A stretch of DNA of 64,000 nucleotides from Sphingomonas daechungensis (lineage in GTDB: Bacteria > Pseudomonadota > Alphaproteobacteria > Sphingomonadales > Sphingomonadaceae), in contig NZ_CP060780.1 of NCBI RefSeq assembly GCF_014489495.1, positions 1,561,001 through 1,625,000 on the forward strand, read 5' to 3'. Below are positions 1 through 9,306 of the stretch, one piece after another (the stretch's first letter is position 1; every line of letters starts with the position of its first letter). The translations under genes were made by a program, and so were the position numbers. The notes under the pieces were generated by a model that saw only the letters and a list, made by a program, of their open reading frames with translations, did not search any database and was not told where the DNA came from.

Positions 1-2
1 GC

Positions 3-1031
3 GAGCTGGCGGAATTCTTCCTGCCATCCGGCCCGCGCGGCGGCCTGCTGGCGATCGGCTTCGCGACCGTAGTGATGAGCCTCCTATCCATAGTGACCTT
101 CGTCGTCGCGAGGCGGCTACAGGCATTTGATTACCGGACATTCTTCAAGCGGCTGCTCGGCCCCGGATGGATTGCCTTCGAGCTCGCCTACCTGCTGCTC
201 GTGATCCTGATCCTCGCCGTCTACGGCGCCGCGGCAGGAGCGATCGTGGCTGCCGTGTTCGGTGCTCCCGAATGGGTAGGAACCGTCGCTTTGATGCTCG
301 GCATCGCCAGCGTGGTGACCTTCGGCAATACGGCGGTCGAGCGCCTGTTCCGTGACGTCTCCTACCTGCTGTACGGCGTGTACGTGCTGTTCATCATCCT
401 GGCGCTTTATGCGTTCGGTCACCTGATCGGCCCTGCCTTTTCCGCGCATCCGGAAACCAGCGGATGGGCGATGAACGGCCTGACTTACGCCAGCTACAAC
501 ACGGTCGGCGCGGTCATCATCCTGCCGGTCCTTCGTCACCTCGTTACCGATCGCGACGCCGTCATCTCCGGACTGATCGCCGGCCCTTTGACGATGCTTC
601 CGGCGCTCTTGTTCTTCATTCCGATGGTGGCCTTCTACCCCGCCATCAAGGACGCGCCTTTGCCGTCCGATTTCCTCCTTCAGCAGATGGGAATGCCGTG
701 GTTCCACCTGCTGTTCCAGGCGATGATTTTCGCCGCTTTGCTCGAAAGCGGGACAAGCGCGGTGCATGCCGTCAACGAGCGCATCGATGGCGCATGGGAA
801 GCGCGCAAGGGCGTACCTCTGACGCATCGGGCCCGGCTCGTCATCGGCCTCGCCTTGCTAGCGCTTTGCATGTTCGCGGCTGGCCGCTTCGGTTTGGTCG
901 CGCTGATCGCGAACGGATACCGGGCGCTCGCCTACATTTTCCTCGGCGTCTTCGTTCTCCCACTGCTGACCATCGGCGTTTGGAAGATCTACCGCAACGA
1001 ACGGGCGGACGAGCCGGCACTCGAGGTTTGA
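3..1031 (+). CDS. YkvI-like integral membrane protein, 5' end outside the window
   Basis: The reading frame is already open at the left edge, so the N-terminus is missing. The visible ~340 residues form about nine hydrophobic segments, with a SYNTVGAVIILPVL stretch near residue 160 that resembles the conserved Tyr-Asn region of the uncharacterised YkvI family, distantly related to APC-type transporters. No substrate can be given. The gene ends 15 bases before the next start codon on the same strand, so the two may be co-transcribed. The membrane topology is clear; the family assignment is from memory of the pattern. Confidence 0.7.
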   Translation, partial: ELAEFFLPSGPRGGLLAIGFATVVMSLLSIVTFVVARRLQAFDYRTFFKRLLGPGWIAFELAYLLLVILILAVYGAAAGAIVAAVFGAPEWVGTVALMLGIASVVTFGNTAVERLFRDVSYLLYGVYVLFIILALYAFGHLIGPAFSAHPETSGWAMNGLTYASYNTVGAVIILPVLRHLVTDRDAVISGLIAGPLTMLPALLFFIPMVAFYPAIKDAPLPSDFLLQQMGMPWFHLLFQAMIFAALLESGTSAVHAVNERIDGAWEARKGVPLTHRARLVIGLALLALCMFAAGRFGLVALIANGYRALAYIFLGVFVLPLLTIGVWKIYRNERADEPALEV

Positions 1032-1046
1032 TTGAAGGGGATTGAA

Positions 1047-2638
1047 ATGAAGCCACGTGTCGCGTTGCGCGGGTTGTTCGCAGCAGCGTCCTTGCTTGCG
1101 CTGGGAGCCTCGGCGGATGCCGCTCCCCCGGCCGGCTTCGAGCAGCGGGTCGAGCAGCTTCGCAAGGACATTGGCGTTCCCGGTGTCAGCATCGCGATCG
1201 TCGAGGACGGGAAAGTCACGCTGGCGCACGGATGGGGCGTTCGCGACATCTCGACCAACACACCCGTCGATGCCGACACGATCTTCTTTACCGGGTCGAC
1301 CGGCAAGGCGTTCACCAATGCGGCGCTGGCAACGCTGGTGGATGAAGGGAAGATCGGCTGGGACGACAAGGTCATCGATCACATGCCGGATTTCCGGATG
1401 TACGATCCGTGGGTCACGCGGGAAATGACCATCCGCGACCTGCTCGTTCATCGTAGCGGCCTCGGCCTCGGGCAGGGCGACCTGCTGTTCCTTCCGAATA
1501 GCACGCTTTCGCGCAAGGAAACCGTCCGGCGGATCCGCTACCTCAAGCCCGCGACCAGCTTTCGCAGCGGCTATGCCTACGACAACATCCTCTACATGGC
1601 GGCCGGCCAGCTGATCGAGGAGGTTAGCGGGAAGACGTGGGAGCGCTACATCCACGATCATGTCTTCGGCCCGCTGGGCATGAAGAATTCGACGGACACC
1701 GACAGGGACTTCCAGGCAAACCCGAACCACGCGCGACCGCACAGCCGCAACGATGGCCCGATTCACGGCATGGGCACGCAGGCTCCGCTCGATGAGAATG
1801 CGACGATCTCGCAGAACGCAGCACCGGCGGGCGGTCTCGCAATCAGCGCCAATGACATGAGCCGGTGGCTGCTGACCCAACTCGCACGCGGCAAGATTCC
1901 GGGCAGCGACAAGCGCCTGTTCTCGCAGGAACAATCGGAGCAGATGTGGACGGGCGTGGTGATTACCCCGGTGCCGCAATATCCGGCCGAGTTCGCGGCC
2001 GCTCAGCCTCACTACGATCTCTACGCCTTGGGCTGGGCCTGTCCGATTATCGCGGCGCGCAGGTTGTCGGGCACGATGGTGCCGTGTTCGGGTCGCAGGC
2101 GACTGTCGCCCTGCTACCGGGGAAGAATGTCGGGATCTTCATTGCCGCCAACAGCGAGGACGGCGAGATTATCCGGGGCCTGCTATTCGAGCTGCTCGAC
2201 CATTATCTCGGCTACCCCCAGGCTCAGTGGCCCGAGAAGTGGCGCGCGTTCAAGCTGGCACGGCTGAATGCGGCGGCGAAGGCGGTCCAAGCCGCCGAAG
2301 CGAAGCCTGCCAGGATCGGTCCGTCGCTGCCGCTCGCGAACTACGTCGGAGACTTCACCGACCCCTGGTACGGCACGATCAAGGTGCGCCAGGCCGGCAA
2401 GACTCTCGCCATCGAATTCCCGCACTCGACGGGAATGGAGGGGCCGTTGACGCACTACCAATACGACACGTTCAAGATGAACCCGAAGCTCGACTGGGTC
2501 GAACCGGCGTATGTCACGTTCGCGATTGGCGCCGACGGCAAGGTCGACCGCGTGACGATGAAGGCCGTTTCACCGCGTGCAGACTTCAGCTGGGACTATC
2601 ACGACCTGCTGTTCACGCCCGAGTCGGCCGGGAAATAG
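1047..2638 (+). CDS. Serine hydrolase of the beta-lactamase/D-Ala-D-Ala carboxypeptidase family (frameshifted)
   Basis: ATG at 1047 begins a protein with a clear signal peptide (MKPRVALRGLFAAASLLALG), so the product is exported. The family triad is visible: Ser-x-x-Lys in GSTGKAFT, Tyr-x-Asn in YAYDN, and the HxG-type box in VGHDGAVFG. A C-terminal lipocalin-like domain follows, with a DPWYGTIKV segment. The frame changes near 2038, where one G appears to be missing from a G run: the first frame reads LYALGW and the +2 frame continues SDYRGAQVVGHDG. Intact length would be about 530 residues, typical for the family. The natural substrate is unknown. It converges on the phosphomannomutase gene with one base between stop codons. 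Confidence 0.85.
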
Positions 2639-2639
2639 C

Positions 2640-4020
2640 CTAGTGGCCGTCGCCCTCGGTCCGCTCGACGCCTGACTGCGCAAGCTGATCGTCGATCTGG
2701 GCGAGGAGGCGGTCCAGCCCTTCCTGATCGCGAGCTTCGGCCCGCGCGACCAACACGTCCTGCGTGTTCGACGCACGGAGGAGCCACCAGCCATCGTCCG
2801 TCTTCACGCGTGCACCATCCGTCGAATTGACCTCGGACCCGTTGGCCGAGACGCGCTGAAGCACTTCGGAGACGACGGCGAACTTGCGGCTTTCGTCGAC
2901 CGGGAAGCGCATTTCCGGGGTGACGATGGACTTGGGCATCGCGTCCATGATCTCGGTCAGCGACCTGCCGGACTGAGCGATCGCCTCGATCAGGCGGACG
3001 GCGGCGTAGAGCGCGTCGTCGAAGCCGTACCAGCGGTGCTTGAAAAAGATGTGACCGCTCATCTCACCCGCGAGCGGAGCGCCGGTCTCCTTCATCTTCG
3101 ACTTGATGAGGCTGTGACCCGTTTTCCACATCAAAGGCGTACCGCCGATCGACGCGACATGGTCGAACAGGATCTGGCTAGCCTTCACGTCGGCGATAAT
3201 TGTTGCGCCCGGCTGCTCCTTGAGCACGGGTTCGGCCAGGATCATCAGCAGCTGATCGCCCCAGACGACGCGGCCTTTGCCGTCGACGGCACCGATGCGG
3301 TCGGCGTCGCCGTCGAAAGCGATGCCGAAGTCGAGGTTCTTTGCCGCAACCAAGGCCTTGAGATCGGCGAGATTGGCTTCGACCGTCGGGTCGGGGTGAT
3401 GGTTAGGAAAGCGGCCGTCGACCTCGGTATGGATCGTGAAATGCTCGCCGGGCAGCTTCTGGATCAGCTTCTCCAGCGTAGGACCTCCGGCGCCATTTCC
3501 GGCGTCCCAGCCAATCCGGAACGACCCGCCTTGAAAGCCCTGGACCAAGCGATCGACGTAGCTGTCGAGGATGTCGACCTGATCGACATGCCCAAGGCCG
3601 TCGGTCCAGTCGCCGTCGGCAGCCCGACGGCCGATCTTCTGGATTTCGTCGCCGAAGACCGAGCGGCCGTTCAGCAACATCTTGAAGCCGTTGTAGTCGG
3701 ACGGATTGTGGCTTCCGGTGACCTGGATGCCGCCCTGCACGCTCAGCGTCGACACGGCGTAATAGAGCATCGGGCTTGGTCCGACGCCAATGTTGTCGAC
3801 GTTGATCCCGCCTTCGATCAGGCCCTGATGAGTTCGGCCTGCAGAATCGGGAATGCGTGCGTCCGTCGCGGCCGACCGCCAGGCGGGTCGCACCTTCGTC
3901 AGTGGCCAAGGCGGCAAACGTCCGGCCCAGCGCGTAAGCGTCAGCCTCGTTAAGCGTCTTTCCGACGATTCCGCGAATGTCGTATTCGCGAAGGATGGTG
4001 CGATCGAAGGTATGGGTCAT
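2640..4020 (-). CDS. Phosphomannomutase/phosphoglucomutase (frameshifted)
   Basis: Alpha-D-phosphohexomutase that interconverts hexose 1- and 6-phosphates for exopolysaccharide and LPS precursors. All four active-site loops are present: the catalytic serine loop TGSHNP, the metal loop DGDADRIG, the sugar loop GEMSGH and the phosphate loop RASNTQD. The N-terminus starts at ATG 4020 (MTHTFDRTILREYDIRGI). The frame shifts near 3860, just after VGRDGRTHS, where the second frame resumes at QGLIEGGINVDNIGV. A length of about 459 residues is normal for AlgC/ManB-type enzymes. The cytosolic role is established for the family; sugar preference cannot be read from sequence. Confidence 0.92.
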
Positions 4021-4047
4021 GGAACTCACTGATTTGATTACCTGCTT

Positions 4048-4121
4048 GTCATTGCGAGGAGCGCAGCGACGAAGCAATCCAGGAAAGCGAGTGTGGATTG
4101 CTTCGTTGCGTCCGCAATGAC
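4048..4121. repeat. Palindromic intergenic repeat
   Basis: Left arm 4048-4081 (starting GTCATTGCGAGGAGCGCAGC) and right arm 4094-4121 are near-perfect inverted copies around a 12-base centre. This GTCATTGCGAGG...GAAGCAATCC type of sequence is a widespread intergenic palindrome in several bacterial phyla. It sits between the phosphomannomutase start and the mipZ stop. It could act as a processing or termination hairpin between them, but its spread suggests a REP/MITE-like element. Confidence 0.8.
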
Positions 4122-4124
4122 GAA

Positions 4125-4913
4125 CTAGGCGACTTTTTGTTCGATTTCGCTAACGTCCGGAATGCCGAGACCCGCGATCATCTCGCGCAACTCCTGCCGT
4201 GCGGTGATGTGGCCGATGCCGACTTCGCCTAGATGCTCATAGTCGAGCAGGGTCAGGCCCTTCGGAAAGAGCTCACGATAGATCACGCGCTCGCCGAGAC
4301 CTGGAATGACGCGGAAGCCGACGCGGCGGGCCAGTTCGTCCAGCGCAGCGCCCACGCGCCGGAGGTTATGGCTCTCGATATGTTGGAGGCGATTGCGCAG
4401 AACCACCCAGTCCACGCTCTTGCCGGTGTTCTTGGCGCGCTGGGTTCGGCTGTTCCAGATCAGCTCCGCGTAAAAGCTCGGCCGCGTGATCTTGAAGTTC
4501 TCCGGGTGGACCTGGCCGATGAGGTCGAGGTCGACGAAGCTGTCGTTCATCGGCGTGACCAGAGTGTCCGCCTTGAGGATGGCGGCGCGAGCGATCGGAT
4601 CGTCGCGGCCCGGCGTATCGACAACGACGACGTCGACGTCCTCGCTAAGCTCTCGCAGGGCCAGATCTAGGCCTTCGACGCTGTCGCCTTCGAATACGCG
4701 ATAGCGTGCCTGGGGCAGCCTCACGTCGAGCCGCCGCATTGTGGCGTCGCGGTTCTCGAGATAGCGGGTCATGGTGCGCTGACGGCTGTCGAGGTCGAGC
4801 GCTCCGACATTGTGACCCGTCGCTGCGAGGGCGATTGCGGTGTGAACGGCGGTCGTCGACTTGCCGGTACCGCCTTTTTCATTGGCGAAGACGATGAAAT
4901 GTGGCTGGGCCAT
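4125..4913 (-). CDS. mipZ: Division-plane positioning ATPase MipZ
   Basis: ParA/MinD-family P-loop ATPase that forms bipolar gradients with ParB and restricts FtsZ assembly to midcell in alphaproteobacteria. The deviant Walker A is ANEKGGTGKST near residue 11, and the DLDSRQRTMTRYLENR stretch around residue 40 matches the MipZ-specific block after the signature DLD. A Walker-B-like VVVDTPGRDDP follows at about residue 100. Length of 262 residues is right. ATG 4913 is preferred over GTG 4922 because it gives MAQPHFIVFANEKGG. Frame is intact. It stands alone, transcribed leftward, divergent from panC. Confidence 0.92.
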   Translation of the reverse strand: MAQPHFIVFANEKGGTGKSTTAVHTAIALAATGHNVGALDLDSRQRTMTRYLENRDATMRRLDVRLPQARYRVFEGDSVEGLDLALRELSEDVDVVVVDTPGRDDPIARAAILKADTLVTPMNDSFVDLDLIGQVHPENFKITRPSFYAELIWNSRTQRAKNTGKSVDWVVLRNRLQHIESHNLRRVGAALDELARRVGFRVIPGLGERVIYRELFPKGLTLLDYEHLGEVGIGHITARQELREMIAGLGIPDVSEIEQKVA

Positions 4914-4993
4914 GATCCCCACCCCCTTGCACTTTTCCCACGCGGCTCCAAGAACCGCGCCCCGGTTAACGGTTTACCGAAGGGTCTGAATCC

Positions 4994-5835
4994 TTGCAAA
5001 TAATCCGTGAAGCAAATCAGCTGCCGGCAGCCCTTATCGCCTTGAGGGCCGGGGAAAGAGTCTTGCGCTGGTCCCGACCATGGGGGCGCTCCATGCCGGG
5101 CACCTGACGCTCATCACTGAGGCAAGGCGCGTTGCCGACCGCGTTGCCGCGACGATTTTCGTTAATCCGCTCCAGTTCGCCGCGAACGAGGACCTCGACC
5201 GCTATCCTCGACAGGAGGAGAAGGATGCGGCGCTGCTGGAGGCCGCCGGTTGCGACCTGCTGTGGCTGCCGCGGCCCGGCGAAATCTACCCGGCGGGCTT
5301 TTCGACAACCGTCAGTGTAAAGGGCGTGAGCGAGCGCTGGGAGGGCGAAGCGCGGCCGGGCCATTTCGATGGCGTCGCGACAGTGGTGGCCAAGTTGCTC
5401 TGCGCGGTGGGGCCGGACGTCGCCTTGTTCGGCGAGAAGGACTTTCAGCAGCTCGCCGTCATCCGGCGCATGAACCGGGACTTGCAGCTGGGGATCGAGA
5501 TCCTTGGCGTTCCGACGGTCCGCGATGATGACGGCTTGGCTCTCTCGTCGCGCAACGCGTACCTTTCGCCGGATGAGCGGCAGCGGGCCCTGGCGTTGCC
5601 TTGGGCTCTTAACGCGGCGGCGAAGCGAATTCTGGACGGTGAAGACGTCGGTGCGGTCCTTGTCGAGGCACGCGAAGAACTGCTCACCGCAGGCTTTTCG
5701 CGTGTCGATTATTTCGCTTTGGTCAATGCGTTATCGCTGGAACCACTCGACCGCGCCGGGGGTCCGATGCGTCTGATTGCAGCAGCCACGATCGGCCGCA
5801 CGCGCCTGATCGACAACATCGCCGTGGGGGTGTGA
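4994..5835 (+). CDS. panC: Pantothenate synthetase (pantoate-beta-alanine ligase), frameshifted
   Basis: Condenses pantoate and beta-alanine with ATP in coenzyme A biosynthesis. TTG 4994 starts MQIIREANQLPAALIALRAG, matching the family N-terminus, with an AAGGG ribosome-binding site about 12 bases upstream. The frame is lost near 5064, where one G seems missing, and resumes as ALVPTMGALHAGHL, the HIGH-like nucleotide-binding motif. FVNPLQF, GEKDFQQL and SSRNAYLS are further PanC signatures. Total length of about 280 residues is normal. A start at ATG 5080 would remove the essential PTMGALH motif, so I reject it. Confidence 0.9.
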
Positions 5836-5913
5836 CTTTGGCGTCACGACGCCGTTAACCATTTGTTTGCCATCCCGGTCCGAAAGTCGCCTCATCCAAG
5901 GGGGAGACTTCAA

Positions 5914-6211
5914 GTGGGTGCAGTTAGCCAGAAGAGTGCGGAGTTCCTGATCCGTAGCCGCCTCGCCGATGCCGATCGTGGCAACGTCGATGCATTGTTC
6001 GAACTTGGCGTGACCTATTCGACCGGCCGTGGGGCATCGAGGTCGACCTTATCGAAGCACACAAGTGGTTCAATCTCGCCGCGCTCAATGGTTGCACTCG
6101 GGGCAGCAGTGCCGCGCGGAGATCGCGATCGAAATGACCGCTCGCGAAATTGCCGAAGCCCAGCGTCAGGCACGCGCCTGGCTCGGCTCGCACCAGCGTT
6201 ACGCCGCCTAA
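5914..6211 (+). CDS. Small Sel1/TPR-like repeat protein (frameshifted)
   Basis: GTG 5914 follows a strong GGGGGAGA ribosome-binding site. The protein reads MGAVSQKSAEFLIRSRLADA, then NVDALFELGVTYSTGRG, then, in a second frame, IEVDLIEAHKWFNLAALNG, and in a third, QQCRAEIAIEMTAREIAEAQ. The ALFELGVTYSTGRG...AHKWFNLAALNG arrangement is one Sel1-type helical repeat. Two shifts near 6022 and 6090 look like sequencing errors. About 100 residues, no signal peptide. Function unknown; such proteins are usually protein-interaction scaffolds. It converges on the pal-like gene, overlapping it by four bases. Confidence 0.65.
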
Positions 6212-6782
6212 CGATATCCCGGTTGCGGCTGCGGAATGGGTTGCGGCTGCATCCAGGGCTGAACCGGCTGCGGGGCGGCTGCTTCAGGACCAGGACCACG
6301 CGGCTGTTCTGCAACCATGTGGCATCGTGGACCGCATCGCCGGTCGGTCGTTCCCGGCCCCAACTGACAATCTGGAGTTGTTCGGCGGGACGCCTGAAGC
6401 GATCAGATAATTCCGGACTGCGGCTGCGCGCCGCTCACCAAGCGCCAAAGCATAGTCGCGGGTTTGCCGGACGTCGGCGTGACCCTCGATGCTGGCATTC
6501 ACAAACGGATGCTGGATCAACCACTGCGCCTGAGCCGTCAGTGTCGCCTGCGATTGCGGCGTGAGCACATAGGTGTCGCGGCCAAACCGAACGGTGTCCG
6601 AGCCAGCCTTCATCCTCAAATCTTGCTCCAACACGGGATGGCCAACACAGGGCCCGCGGGATAGCCGGGGCCCGGCTGCGGATATCCCTGCTGCGGGCAG
6701 GCGGATACGGATAGGGCTGATATCCCTGGGCCGAAGCCACGCTCGGGAAGAGAGCCGAGCACAAAAGCAACGCACGCATCAT
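6208..6782 (-). CDS. Pal-like OmpA-family protein (frameshifted)
   Basis: The start overlaps the tolB stop by four bases (ATGA), the usual pal position. The N-terminus has a signal peptide (MMRALLLCSALFPSVASAQ) followed by a Pro/Tyr-rich linker; I see no lipobox cysteine, which is unusual for Pal. The C-terminal OmpA domain is clear: YVLTPQSQATLTAQAQWL, then IEGHADVRQTRDYALALGER and RNYLIASGVP, a peptidoglycan-binding fold with the conserved GHAD and LGERRA residues. A Pro/Gln-rich tail is read in a third frame down to TAG 6208. Shifts lie near 6700 and 6320. Together with TolB it should link the outer membrane to peptidoglycan. Confidence 0.75.
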
Positions 6783-8081
6783 TGGACCACTCCCGACCAG
6801 CTCGGGTCCGCCGCAGCTTGCGGCGTGGCGACCGCCTTTGGCTCTCCTCCGGCGGTCGATACCATCTGCAGCGAGCCTATCCCGGAGCCCTGCAGCGTGC
6901 GCTGGAACATCACCCATTCGCTGTCGGGCGACCAGGTTGGCGCCTCATCCTGCCAGCCGTTGGTGAGAATCTTCTCGTCGCCGCCGCTCGCGTTCATGAT
7001 CCCTATATTGATGTTGGCGCCGGTCCAGCGGGCGAAAGCGATGCGCTCCCCGTCGGGGCTCCAGACCGGCGAGGAGTTCGATCCGCCGCCGAAGCTCAGC
7101 CTGCGCTGGCCCGACCCGTCCGAGTTCATCACATAAACCTGCTGCGTGCCTGAGCGGTCGCTTTCGAAGACGATCTGCCGTCCGTCGGGCGAAAAGCTCG
7201 GCGAGGTATCGATTCCCGGCGTAGTGGTCAGCCGTCGCGGCATCCCGCCGTTCGCATCGGCCACGTAGACGTCGCTGTTGCCGTCGACGGCGATTGAAAA
7301 GACGATTTGCCTGCCGTCCGGCGAATAGCGGGGGCAAAGCTCATTGCACCGGACTGTACGAGCGGACGATCGTTGCCGCCATCCGCGTCTGTGATGCGCA
7401 CGTTGGGCATCCCACCGGCGAAGCTCATGTAAACGACATGCTCTCCGTCCGGGACAAGCGCGGGCTGGTAACCGTGACTTCGCCCTGGGTCAGGTAGCTG
7501 TGATCGGTGCCGTCCCAATTCATCACGGCAATGCGCTTGACCGGCTTCGTCCGCGATCCCGTCGCTGCGACGTAAGCGATACGGCTGTCGAATAGCCCAG
7601 GCCGGTTGGTGACGGCGGTGTAGAACGCGCCGGCGCAGCGGTGCGCGGCACGCTTCCACTCTGTGGCAGCCACGGCAAATCCCTTGCGGGTCATCTCGCG
7701 GCGGGACTTCAGGTCGTAAAGGTAGCAGACGACGTTGATACGGCCGTCGTCACGTGCCTGCACGTAGCCGGTGACCAAAGCACCCGCGCCGATGCCTGCC
7801 CAGTTCGGGTACAGTGGGGCGCCCGCCTCCGTCGGCGTGTAGTGCCGCAGGCCGTCGGGACCCATTGGATAGATCGCCCGGGTGGTCCGCAGGTCGGATG
7901 CGATTTGCTGCGAAATCTGAATGCCGATGACGCCGGTCTCGCCGCCGTCGGTCTTCACGTTCTTCGGTGTGGGAAACTGCGGGACCGCAAGGACGATCTG
8001 CCCACCGGACTGCGCTTGCGCGGCGCTGGTCGGCCCCAAGGCAGCGGCAGCGAGCAGGAATGTCGAACTCAATAAACGCAT
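6779..8081 (-). CDS. tolB: Tol-Pal system protein TolB (frameshifted)
   Basis: Periplasmic beta-propeller component of the Tol-Pal envelope system. The signal peptide is MRLLSSTFLLAAAALGPTSA; the N-terminal domain includes GIQISQQIASDLRTTRAIYP, and the C-terminal propeller has repeated blades with the SPDGRQIVFESDRSG pattern. Three reading frames are needed, with shifts near 7468 and 7333. ATG 8081 (or GTG 8084) overlaps the ybgC stop, indicating translational coupling. Intact length would be about 434 residues, normal for TolB. tolQ, tolR and tolA are not between ybgC and tolB here. Confidence 0.9.
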
Positions 8082-8536
8082 CACATCCCGGTCGTTATTC
8101 TGTTGAACCGCTCGACCCAGTCGCGCGGCTGGCGTTGCGGCCGGCCATCGCGGTCGAGGTAGGCGGCTGTCACCCTCGCATCCGTCAATTGTTCCGTTCC
8201 GCGGATGACTCGCTGCTGAATGTCGACCGAGGCGGCGCGAACCGCTTCGACCGTGCTGACAACGACCAGATCGTCGCCAAGCCGCGCGGGCTTGCGATAT
8301 TTGATGGCGACCTCGGTGACGAAATAGGCGCTTCCGTCTCCTCTGAGTGCGGCCGCCTGGTCGACGCCGACGGCACGGATCATGTCCGACCGTGCCCGCT
8401 CCATGAACTTCAGGTAGTTTGCGTAGTAGACGACGCCGGCCGTGTCCGTGTCTTCGAAATAGACCGTCAGCGCGAAGTGATGCTCCGGTCCGACGAAACC
8501 GCCGCGATAGGGGATATCGAGCTCTGTAATGCTCAT
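8081..8536 (-). CDS. ybgC: Tol-Pal-associated acyl-CoA thioesterase YbgC
   Basis: Hot-dog-fold thioesterase of the 4-hydroxybenzoyl-CoA thioesterase type, 151 residues and intact. The catalytic segment VYFEDTDTAGVVYYANYLKF carries the conserved Asp (DTDTAGVVYYANY). It hydrolyses short- or medium-chain acyl-CoA in other bacteria and associates with the inner membrane near Tol proteins. First gene of the leftward ybgC-tolB-pal group, with overlapping stop/start codons throughout. Upstream, 8537-8590 is the likely promoter region shared with the divergent membrane-protein gene. Confidence 0.92.
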   Translation of the reverse strand: MSITELDIPYRGGFVGPEHHFALTVYFEDTDTAGVVYYANYLKFMERARSDMIRAVGVDQAAALRGDGSAYFVTEVAIKYRKPARLGDDLVVVSTVEAVRAASVDIQQRVIRGTEQLTDARVTAAYLDRDGRPQRQPRDWVERFNRITTGM

Positions 8537-8590
8537 GCCATTCGCCTAACGGTGCAGGCCGCTCGGGGCAAATGCGGGGGTTGACGATCG

Positions 8591-8626
8591 TGTAACGCTA
8601 AGGTTACATGTAACTCATAGGTTACT
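8591..8626. promoter_or_regulatory. Tandem GTAAC-N6-GTTAC operators
   Basis: Two inverted repeats, GTAAC-N6-GTTAC at 8592-8607 and again at 8610-8625, are offset by exactly 18 bases; their junction forms the perfect palindrome GTTACATGTAAC (8603-8614). They lie immediately upstream of the membrane protein/XRE gene pair, so the XRE product is the obvious candidate autoregulator. The symmetry is visible; the binding protein is inferred. Confidence 0.65.
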
Positions 8627-8642
8627 TCAACAGGGCAGTGCA

Positions 8643-9089
8643 GTGGCGGAGACCAGCAATCAGATCGCCGAGAGGCTTAGCGGAAAGCGGGCGCGAGTCC
8701 TTTTCGTGCTCACAATCGTCTTCCTCTCGCAGCAGGCGTCATACTTTTCGAGCCGTCACGACGCAGCCAGCGCCGTCGGTCATTTCAAGATCGCTGCATG
8801 GCTGGTGCTTTCCATCGTCCTTTTGGCGATGCTTGCCACGGGCGGCGCATGGTTGCGGTCGGCGGAAGTCCGTGCACTGCTGAATGACGAGACGACGCGC
8901 GAGCATCGGAAGACCGGCTTCGTCAACGGCTTTTGGGCGGCCTGCGTGACGGCGATCGTCATCTACGCGGTCGACCTCTTCGAGCCGGTGTCTGGCCGGG
9001 ACACCGTGCACATCATTCTCACGATGGCTATCGCGGTTGCCATGCTCACGTTCGCCCGGCTGGAGCGGCACGCGCTTCGGGATGCCTGA
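8643..9089 (+). CDS. Four-helix membrane protein coupled to an XRE regulator
   Basis: 148 residues from GTG 8643 with four hydrophobic segments (about residues 20-35, 48-65, 95-112, 125-140). No family recognised. The end overlaps the start of the following helix-turn-helix gene by eight bases, so the two are translationally coupled. This membrane-protein-plus-small-XRE layout recurs in bacteria and often forms an autoregulated pair. The upstream tandem GTAAC operators support that. A role beyond membrane location cannot be inferred. Confidence 0.7.
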   Translation: MAETSNQIAERLSGKRARVLFVLTIVFLSQQASYFSSRHDAASAVGHFKIAAWLVLSIVLLAMLATGGAWLRSAEVRALLNDETTREHRKTGFVNGFWAACVTAIVIYAVDLFEPVSGRDTVHIILTMAIAVAMLTFARLERHALRDA

Positions 9090-9288
9090 ACGGCTCGCCA
9101 ACAGCCTTAAGGATCATCGCGGCCAACTCGGATTGACCCAGGCCGAGCTGGCGGAGCGCGTCGGCGTGACTCGCAAGACCATCAACACCGTCGAAAACGG
9201 CGTGTTCACGCCATCGGCGCTACTGGCGATCAAACTCGCCGAAGCGCTCAGCGTGCCTGTTGAGAAACTGTTCTGGATCGAGCGCTGA
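9082..9288 (+). CDS. Small XRE-family transcriptional regulator
   Basis: 68 residues, almost entirely one Cro/CI-type helix-turn-helix: LTQAELAERVGVTRKTINTV is the classic recognition-helix region, followed by LAIKLAEALSVPVEKLFWIE. ATG 9082 overlaps the upstream membrane protein stop. It resembles the YozG class of very short regulators. It most likely binds the GTAAC-N6-GTTAC repeats upstream of its own operon; that is inference from position. Confidence 0.88.
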   Translation: MPERLANSLKDHRGQLGLTQAELAERVGVTRKTINTVENGVFTPSALLAIKLAEALSVPVEKLFWIER

Positions 9289-9306
9289 GGTCGCCGACAA
9301 TACGGA

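Noticed and set aside
858..2012. A 384-residue leftward frame
   Set aside because: Antisense to the serine hydrolase, no family resemblance; caused by high GC.
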